Source: Nostoc linckia FACHB-104
Lineage (GTDB): Bacteria; Cyanobacteriota; Cyanobacteriia; Cyanobacteriales; Nostocaceae
Length of the DNA: 64,000 nucleotides
Assembly: GCF_014696615.1 (NCBI RefSeq)
Contig: NZ_JACJQJ010000042.1
Location: 1 to 64,000, forward strand
Direction of reading: 5' to 3'
Shown here: positions 58,129 through 64,000 of the stretch, one piece after another
How the letters are laid out: the number at the start of each line of letters is the position of its first letter
Numbering within the stretch: the stretch's first letter is position 1
Position numbers and translations under genes: made by a program
Notes under the pieces: model-generated
The model's input: only the letters and a program-made list of their open reading frames with translations
What the model was told of the DNA's origin: nothing
The model's database searches: none

Positions 58129-58753
58129 TGTAGACCTCCTGAATTTTTTCTATTGCTGAGGCTGTAACTACAATTTTGTCAGCGTGCAGTAAATCGAAAA
58201 CATTTAACTGATTTGCTGCAATTACCTTTAAATTTTCTACGTTGCGGGCTGACAAGTTAATGTTCTCCGCAATTTCAGACAAAATTAAAAGTGTTTTAGC
58301 TTCTGGTGCAGCTCCCCAACGCGCTAGTGCTGCGACTAATTCTTTGGTTTTGGGGCGCGATAGCTGTTCGCTAAATTCTTCTACTACAATCAAATCGTCA
58401 ATACGGCTGACAAAAGCTGTTCGCAGTGCCAAGCGCCGCTCTTTACGGTTCATTTTTAAATCAAAATCTCTGGGTTTTGGCCCGAAGATTACACCACCAC
58501 CACGCCACAGGGGTGAACGAATAGAACCAGCTCGAGCGCGACCTGTACCTTTTTGCCGCCAAGGTTTGCGACCACCGCCTCTTACTTCGGAACGGGTTTT
58601 TGTACTAGCAGTTCCTTGACGAGCATTAGTCTGTTGTCTAACTAAGGCTCTATGTACAATATGAGCCGCTGTTTCTTCTTTGGCAACGCGCAAATCAAAC
58701 GAAGTCTCTCCGACTTGTTCTCCTTGCCAATTTTTAACTATACTCTGAACCAT
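58121..58753 (-). CDS. rplD: 50S ribosomal protein L4
   Basis: 210 residues from the ATG at 58753; a GTG nine bases upstream is also open. The long loop [20 protein letters not shown] reaches the exit tunnel. In E. coli L4 represses the S10 operon; whether that applies here is unknown. Confidence 0.94.
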   Translation of the reverse strand: MVQSIVKNWQGEQVGETSFDLRVAKEETAAHIVHRALVRQQTNARQGTASTKTRSEVRGGGRKPWRQKGTGRARAGSIRSPLWRGGGVIFGPKPRDFDLKMNRKERRLALRTAFVSRIDDLIVVEEFSEQLSRPKTKELVAALARWGAAPEAKTLLILSEIAENINLSARNVENLKVIAANQLNVFDLLHADKIVVTASAIEKIQEVYSA

Positions 58754-58755
58754 CT

Positions 58756-58856
58756 TTGTCACTTGTCCTTTGTCATTTGTCCGTTGTCACTTGTCCTTGG
58801 TCACTTGTCTTTAGCCAATGACTAATGACTTGTGATTCTTGACTAATGACTCTTGA
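58756..58856. repeat. TTGTCA heptamer array between rplC and rplD
   Basis: About 100 bases of CTTTGTC, ACTTGTC, ATTTGTC and ATGACTA/TGACTAA type heptamers on both strands, an inverted array with no coding capacity. Confidence 0.65.
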
Positions 58857-59489
58857 CTAACCAACTTGTTTAGCAGGCACGATATTTACGAGAGCACCTG
58901 GTTTTCCAGGAATAGCTCCTTTGATTAGCAGTAAATTACGCTCTGCATCTACTCGCACTACTGTCAACTTGCGGATTGTGACGCGGCTACCGCCTAAGCG
59001 TCCTGCCATCCGTTTTCCAGGATAGACACGACCTGGGGTTGTACCAGCACCAATGGAACCGGGCGCTCTATGGTTTTTAGAACCATGTGACATTGGCCCG
59101 CGACCAAAGTTGTTACGCTTTTGGTTGCCTGCAAAGCCACGACCGATACTTGTACCGATTACATCTACAATTTGACCTGCACTAAAAATATCTGCTTTAA
59201 TTTCTTGACCTAAAGCATAATCGCTAGCAGTATCTGTACGATACTCATTCAAATGACGTAACGCTGGGGCAGATGATTTTGCTAAGTGACCTAAAAGCGG
59301 TTTGTTTAGTGCCTTAGGTTTAACTTCGCTAAAACCAACTTGAATGGCAGCGTAACCATCAGTTTGTTTCGTTTTAACTTGGGTAACAGTGCATGGGCCC
59401 GCTTGCACAACGGTGACAGGAATTGCTACTCCTGCATCGTCAAAGATTTGGGTCATGCCCAGCTTGGTGCCGAGAATACCTACAGACAC
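58857..59489 (-). CDS. rplC: 50S ribosomal protein L3
   Basis: 210 residues. [20 protein letters not shown] starts it, and the extended loop [20 protein letters not shown], then [20 protein letters not shown] reaches the peptidyl transferase centre. It is the first gene of the cluster here; rpsJ is not upstream. A GGAGAA ribosome site precedes the GTG-like/ATG start. Confidence 0.95.
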   Translation of the reverse strand: MSVGILGTKLGMTQIFDDAGVAIPVTVVQAGPCTVTQVKTKQTDGYAAIQVGFSEVKPKALNKPLLGHLAKSSAPALRHLNEYRTDTASDYALGQEIKADIFSAGQIVDVIGTSIGRGFAGNQKRNNFGRGPMSHGSKNHRAPGSIGAGTTPGRVYPGKRMAGRLGGSRVTIRKLTVVRVDAERNLLLIKGAIPGKPGALVNIVPAKQVG

Positions 59490-60477
59490 AGTAACTGGTT
59501 CTCCTTATCTACTTGCTAACCTTGGCATCGGACTCTAAAAGACATAAATTTTGCACACCGAGTGAGGTTGGAGCAGCCTCCGAAATTTATAGCCGCTTTG
59601 GCCACTCCAACTTCTCCGGGACACAAAAAACTATGTCCTTACTATTTGGTGAATCCGTTTACTTTCACTCACTAGTTCACCAGAACAACCATAAGCACCT
59701 TCCTGATGGGAAGGGCAACTTCTGGAATCAAGGCAAGGCTTTAGAGCTTTGCGCTTTGTGCAGCAATGCTTTCATCCGAGCAATTGCTTAGGCACTTTCT
59801 GGAGGCAGCGTCTTGTGCGGATTTTCCACTTTAGACGACAGCCGTGTTGTAGTGGGACTTAAGCAGCTTTTGCCACCCAGTATCCTTTAACTAAGACTGA
59901 TGTAATGCGATCAAACCAACATTACTGCTCAGTTTCTACTCCGACTAAAATACCTTAAACTATTGTTCAAGGTTTTGCCCACTTTTTCAGGACTACAGGA
60001 GTGAATGTAGTCTGGAACTTAGGGTTGGCTTTAATTACCCAGCCATAAGTTCTGTATTTGACCCGAAAGCTTTTTTAGTGTACCAGTCTTCGGCCAATCT
60101 CAGCTAGATTCATCCTTGTTGGAGTCAAGTCATCAGCCCTTGATGCTCACACTAGCTTAGAATGCCAATAAGATGGCAACCTAATTTGCGTATTTGGTCA
60201 CAATCTAACAATATAAATGATTTATTTAGATTTGTCTATAAATTTTTTTGCATTAGGATATGGGGTACTTGGTAATTGCTGATAGGAAGTTGTTATTAAT
60301 CCCCTGCTCTTTCATGCTCTATCTCTCCCCTGTCCAGAGGTATCAAAATTACATTGAACCGATATCAATGGATTGTTACCAAGTAAAGCTAATCCAGATC
60401 ATAAGTTTATTATTGAACTGAATTTAGCGGTTCGCGGTAAATAATAGAGATATCTAAGTGAGATAGAACGAATATCT
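59490..60477. other. gene-free stretch between rplC and ndhN (probable long S10-operon leader)
   Basis: Nearly 1 kb without a supported gene on either strand. Its right end must hold the divergent promoters. The part next to rplC includes a long hairpin (59567-59611) and looks less AT-rich than other gaps. A 92-codon plus-strand frame at 59513-59791 has no coding character. Confidence 0.5.
59567..59611 (-). promoter_or_regulatory. hairpin in the rplC leader
   Basis: GTTGGAG (59567-59573) pairs with CTCCAAC (59605-59611), and a shorter GGCC-containing stem can form inside. It lies about 80 bases upstream of the rplC start on the leader side, where an autoregulatory or attenuator structure would be expected. 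Function is inferred. Confidence 0.4.
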
Positions 60478-60954
60478 ATGGCACTACTTACCACTGGCAA
60501 CGCTTTTATTCGCGAACTTGAAAAAGTTGGCTCTCTTGGTGTTTATGTTCCTCCAGAAGGGGGTTATGAAGGTCGGTACCGTCGCCGACTACGTGCAACT
60601 GGGTATGAAACTCTCCACATTACTGCTAAGGGGCTAGGGGACTTGGCTGCCTATCTCACAGGAGTTCATGGAGTTAGACCACCTCATCTAGGTAAAAAAA
60701 GTACTGGTACTGGTGCAGCAGTAGGTTATGTATACTATTTGCCACCTATTATCAGTTCTCATCTAGAACTGTTACCGCCAAAGTCTAAAGGACTAGTTTT
60801 GTGGATTATTGAGGGGCATATTCTTTCAAATCAGGAACTTGACTTTTTGACAGCAATACCACGCTTGGAAACAAAAGTCAAAGTAGTGATTGAAAGAGGT
60901 GGCGATCGTGCTTTCCGTTGGACTCCTCTAGAAAAAACGCTTTTAGCGAGTTAG
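60478..60954 (+). CDS. ndhN: NAD(P)H-quinone oxidoreductase subunit N
   Basis: 158 residues. It matches NdhN, a small peripheral subunit found only in the photosynthetic NDH-1 complexes of cyanobacteria and plant chloroplasts: the start ALLTTGNAFIRELEKVGSLG, the block YRRRLRATGYETLHITAKGL and the stretch VGYVYYLPPIISSHLELLPP. It takes part in cyclic electron flow and respiration at the thylakoid membrane. It is divergent from rplC, and its end faces a palindrome shared with the acetyltransferase gene. Confidence 0.93.
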   Translation: MALLTTGNAFIRELEKVGSLGVYVPPEGGYEGRYRRRLRATGYETLHITAKGLGDLAAYLTGVHGVRPPHLGKKSTGTGAAVGYVYYLPPIISSHLELLPPKSKGLVLWIIEGHILSNQELDFLTAIPRLETKVKVVIERGGDRAFRWTPLEKTLLAS

Positions 60955-61022
60955 TCATTGGTCATTAGTCATTAGTCATTTGTCCTTTGACTCTTAACTT
61001 TTGACTTTGGACTTTTGAATAA

Positions 61023-61042
61023 AGACGCGATTAATCGCGTCT
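61023..61042. terminator. 20-base palindrome between convergent genes
   Basis: AGACGCGATTAATCGCGTCT is a perfect palindrome and can act as a bidirectional hairpin between ndhN and the acetyltransferase gene. It also looks like a dispersed repeat seen in many Nostoc-type genomes. Confidence 0.55.
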
Positions 61043-61048
61043 CTACAG

Positions 61049-61522
61049 CTATTGGCTTAATTCCATCAGCATTTCTATAGTGCTGATGCGAAAACCACAA
61101 GATGCAAATAACCGCCGCGCCGCTTCGTTAATTGCTGCGGTATCCAGCCTGATTTGTTTAATCCCCATTTTCTCAAACCTTTCAACAGCCTGTATTACCA
61201 TCTGCCGTGCTACCCCTTGTTGACGATAATCTGGCTCAACCCAAATATCGTGAATAAAAGCAAATTCCTTTAACCGATAAATAGGAATTTCGCGCTCAAC
61301 TGTTGCTACTAGAAACGCCACTAAATTCTCTTCATCTTCAGCTACTAGAAATACACTGATATCGCTATTTGCCAATCTTGCCAACCAGTTTTGATAACGC
61401 TGTTCTGGATGAGGTAGAAACCCATATTTGGCAGAGTCCCAGGCTTCATGCAAAGCACAAATCTTTGCAACCATTGGTAGAACTTTGGGTACGTCAGCTG
61501 GCGTAGCAGGACGGATCAACAT
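61049..61522 (-). CDS. GNAT-family acetyltransferase
   Basis: 157 residues, one GNAT domain. It starts LIRPATPADVPKVLPMVAKI. The acetyl-CoA pyrophosphate loop lies at DYRQQGVARQMVIQAV, matching (R/Q)xxGxA, and the C-terminal EAARRLFASCGFRIST is typical. The substrate is unknown. It ends next to the palindrome at 61023-61042. Confidence 0.85.
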   Translation of the reverse strand: MLIRPATPADVPKVLPMVAKICALHEAWDSAKYGFLPHPEQRYQNWLARLANSDISVFLVAEDEENLVAFLVATVEREIPIYRLKEFAFIHDIWVEPDYRQQGVARQMVIQAVERFEKMGIKQIRLDTAAINEAARRLFASCGFRISTIEMLMELSQ

Positions 61523-61744
61523 AAGCTAAAGGCTTGAGAAGCAATCTGTTTTTGCATTGTAGCGAATTGATACGCAACAATAATTAATATTAGAGCGATC
61601 GCAATTTTACTACTGGTAAATAATAGAAAACTTTCTGCTTTCAAGGATTCAGTTTGTAACAAAAACTGTAACAACAGTATTATTTGAGCATTTATCCGTC
61701 TAGATTGGGGACAAATCTGCGCGTAATCCCTGAATAGGCGAGTA

Positions 61745-62599
61745 ATGTTGCTTAATGATATCCGAGATTATCAAATTATATTTCTGTCCTTGTTTCTTTT
61801 TTTAGGAATTGGCACAAGGGACTGGACATTGCGGCCGGAATTAATCGGAGTGGCGATCGCTACTTGTTTATTCACCCAATGGATGTTGTCATCAGTTCTC
61901 AGTAAAGAACAAAACATCAATCTTCGCAGTGCCTTAATTACATCGTTGGGACTCAGTTTGCTGTTGCGGGCAGATCATTGGACGACAATGGCTTTAGCCG
62001 CAGCCAGTGCGATCGCTAGTAAATTTTTTTTCCAAGTTAGTAATAAACATTTCTTCAATCCTGCCAACTTTGGTATTATTACTGCCTTGCTGCTCACCTC
62101 TGATGCTTGGGTTTCGCCAGGACAGTGGGGAGAAGACTGGTGGTATGGGCTGTTATTTGTCGGTACAGGTGGAATGATTTTGCAGCGAGTTGGTCGCTGG
62201 GATACGACAGCTGCTTTTCTAGGTTCCTACTCACTGCTAGAAGCAATTCGCAATCTCTGGCTAGGTTGGACTTGGGATGTTTATTGGCATCGTTTAATGA
62301 GTGGGTCTTTATTATTATTCGCCCTGTTTATGGTCACAGATCCGCGCTCAATTCCCAATGCCCGAATTGGTCGCTTAGTTTGGGCAGTTTGCATCGCCAT
62401 ATTCACTTTTATCCTGCGGAATTATTTCTTTATTTCCAGTGCAGTTTTCTGGGCCCTGTTTATTCTAGCTCCATTGACCATTTTGTTCGATGCCCTCTGG
62501 TCAGCTGCAGAATATTCCTGGTTTAAAAAAGACGAGAACAGTCATATTACATCTATTTCAACAATTAGCAATCAAGATTCCCTAACCTCTAGTTCCTAA
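61745..62599 (+). CDS. RnfD/NqrB-like membrane protein
   Basis: 284 residues, about nine membrane helices. It matches the RnfABCDGE type D / NqrB family seen in cyanobacteria: FFQVSNKHFFNPANFGIITA and DVYWHRLMSGSLLLFALFMV, then TDPRSIPNARIGRL are family blocks. The FMN-linked Thr motif of true RnfD was not verified by eye, so redox activity is uncertain. It is probably cotranscribed with the DUF2330 gene 33 bases downstream. ATG start. Confidence 0.8.
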   Translation: MLLNDIRDYQIIFLSLFLFLGIGTRDWTLRPELIGVAIATCLFTQWMLSSVLSKEQNINLRSALITSLGLSLLLRADHWTTMALAAASAIASKFFFQVSNKHFFNPANFGIITALLLTSDAWVSPGQWGEDWWYGLLFVGTGGMILQRVGRWDTTAAFLGSYSLLEAIRNLWLGWTWDVYWHRLMSGSLLLFALFMVTDPRSIPNARIGRLVWAVCIAIFTFILRNYFFISSAVFWALFILAPLTILFDALWSAAEYSWFKKDENSHITSISTISNQDSLTSSS

Positions 62600-62632
62600 T
62601 TCCTAGACCCTTGAACACAATTGAGAAATAAC

Positions 62633-64000
62633 ATGAAACCCTTAAGATTTTTAATTTCAATAGTCATAGCATTGATAGCTGTTCTATCTTTTACGCCTAC
62701 AGCATGGGCATTTTGCGGATTTTATGTTTCTAAAGCTGATAGCAAACTTTATAACCAAGCTTCTCAGGTAGTAATCGCGCGAGATGGCGATCGCACTGTC
62801 TTGACAATGGCTAATGATTTTCAGGGTGCAGTCAAGGATTTTGCGATCGTTGTACCTGTACCAACTGTGTTGCAAAAAGACCAAGTTCGTGTTGCTGAAC
62901 CCAAAATTATTGAACGGCTTGATGCTTTTAGCGCGCCACGATTAGTAGAGTATTTTGATTCAGATCCCTGCGCTCGTGTATACGAAAGTGAAAATATGCC
63001 ACAAGCAGCACCTAGACCTGCAGCTATAGATCAGAAGGCGGGTAGAAGGGGGGGTACTGATTTAGGTGTCACTGTTGAGGCACGCTTTAATGTTGGCGAA
63101 TACGATATTGTTATCCTCAGTGCTAAAGAGTCTGGAGGCTTGGAGATTTGGCTCAATCAAAATGGCTACAAAATTCCTAAGGGAGCTAAAGAATTACTTC
63201 AGCCATATATTCGCTCTTCAATGAAATTCTTTGTAGCGAAAGTCAATCTAGACAAATTTGAGCAATCTGGTTATCAGTTACTCCGTCCCCTGCAAATATT
63301 TTACAAATCACCTAGGTTCATGCTGCCAATTCGTTTAGGTATGATTAATGCCGCAGCTGAACAGGATGTGATTGTTTATATCTTATCTCCCAAAGGTCAA
63401 GCAGAAACTACTAACTATCGCACGGTAAAAATTCCCTCTGACGCTAATATTCCCTTGTTTGTCAAAAATGAATTTGGCGATTTCTATAAGTCCATGTTCC
63501 AAACTTCTTACACTAAAGAAGACCGGAAAGTAGCTTTCTTAGAATATGCTTGGGATATGAGTAGTTGCGATCCTTGTTCCGCCGAACCCTTATCTTTAGA
63601 GGAACTTAAGCAAGCAGGTGTATTTTGGCTGGATGATGATTCTCGTAATAATCAGACATTACCTCGTGGTTTTCGTCCACCTGTTCCTACTAGCAATGTG
63701 TTCATCAGCCGATTGCATATCCGCTACACTCGCAACAAATTCCCCGAAGATCCAATGTTCCAAGAAACTTCTAACCGGGAATCTTTTCAAGGGCGTTACA
63801 TCTTACAACATCCGTTTACAGGCGACTTAAATTGTCCAGCGGGGCGAGAATACAAGCAGTCATTAACTAAGCGTTTTGAACAAGAAGCACAAACTTTAGC
63901 CAAGCTAACTAACTGGAATATTCAAGACATCCGCCGCAAAATGAATTTCAATGTCAGTGATTTAACCCCTTCCTGGTGGGAGAGTTTCTTTTCCTGGTTA
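62633..64000 (+). CDS. DUF2330 protein, truncated by the window edge
   Basis: 456 codons are visible and the frame is open at the right end. A signal peptide (about 1-26, ISIVIALIAVLSFTPTAWA) is followed by an exported domain: FCGFYVSKADSKLYNQASQV, LTMANDFQGAVKDFAIVVPV and the Cys pairs in SSCDPCSAEPLSLEE fit DUF2330. Many such proteins are found next to RnfD-like genes, but their function is unknown. The true C-terminus lies outside. Confidence 0.85.
   Translation, partial: MKPLRFLISIVIALIAVLSFTPTAWAFCGFYVSKADSKLYNQASQVVIARDGDRTVLTMANDFQGAVKDFAIVVPVPTVLQKDQVRVAEPKIIERLDAFSAPRLVEYFDSDPCARVYESENMPQAAPRPAAIDQKAGRRGGTDLGVTVEARFNVGEYDIVILSAKESGGLEIWLNQNGYKIPKGAKELLQPYIRSSMKFFVAKVNLDKFEQSGYQLLRPLQIFYKSPRFMLPIRLGMINAAAEQDVIVYILSPKGQAETTNYRTVKIPSDANIPLFVKNEFGDFYKSMFQTSYTKEDRKVAFLEYAWDMSSCDPCSAEPLSLEELKQAGVFWLDDDSRNNQTLPRGFRPPVPTSNVFISRLHIRYTRNKFPEDPMFQETSNRESFQGRYILQHPFTGDLNCPAGREYKQSLTKRFEQEAQTLAKLTNWNIQDIRRKMNFNVSDLTPSWWESFFSWL

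Noticed and set aside
59513-59791. 92-codon plus-strand frame in the rplC-ndhN gap
   Set aside because: It lies opposite the probable leader, has an odd composition, and shows no domain or start signals.

Overview
The window comes from a filamentous, probably heterocyst-forming cyanobacterium of the Nostoc/Anabaena/Calothrix kind. The evidence is the many HIP1 palindromes (GCGATCGC), an NDH-1 subunit found only in oxygenic phototrophs (ndhN), cyanobacterial families (CGLD27, DUF3318, THxN-type PEP-CTERM), heptamer tandem repeats in the gaps, and a natF-natG-natH-bgtA amino-acid transport cluster laid out as in Anabaena. The cyanobacterial call is firm. The genus is an inference.

Layout. Bases 1-10,000 are an accessory region: a 1064-residue HTH/TIR-like/NACHT protein (a bacterial NLR type), a divergent pentapeptide-repeat membrane protein, a small membrane protein, a THxN PEP-CTERM surface protein, a second HTH protein with an AAA-like ATPase, and a helical repeat protein of unknown function. 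Bases 10,100-31,200 are mostly chromosomal genes: a STAS-sugar transferase fusion, queE, DUF3318 and YbjN-like proteins, the amino-acid ABC transporter, a glycosyltransferase, rsfS-CGLD27, asparaginase, initiator tRNA, a DUF697 GTPase, an orphan C5 DNA methyltransferase, deoC, recO, an MFS transporter and a second glycosyltransferase.

Bases 31,279-33,862 form a compact defence-like insertion: a VapBC-type toxin-antitoxin pair followed by an AT-rich, overlapping pair encoding a nucleotidyltransferase-like protein and a DUF262 protein. A MITE-like repeat lies beside it. Next come a matrixin-like protease, secG, gpmI, an ABC-F ATPase, an Rpn-type nuclease, a small HTH-like protein and a decayed HTH gene with one in-frame stop.

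Bases 41,639-59,489 are the S10-spc-alpha ribosomal supercluster, all on the minus strand. It reads from rplC to rpmE, then prfA, and includes secY, adk, infA, rpoA and truA. rpsN and rpmD are absent from their usual places in the spc segment. A gene-free stretch of nearly 1 kb precedes rplC. The right edge holds ndhN, an acetyltransferase, an RnfD/NqrB-like membrane protein and a DUF2330 protein cut by the window end.

The strongest leads for undescribed biology are the HTH-linked NTPase island at the left end (NACHT, pentapeptide-TM, AAA-like and helical repeat protein) and the nucleotidyltransferase/DUF262 pair. Domain assignments were made by eye from motifs, without database searches.
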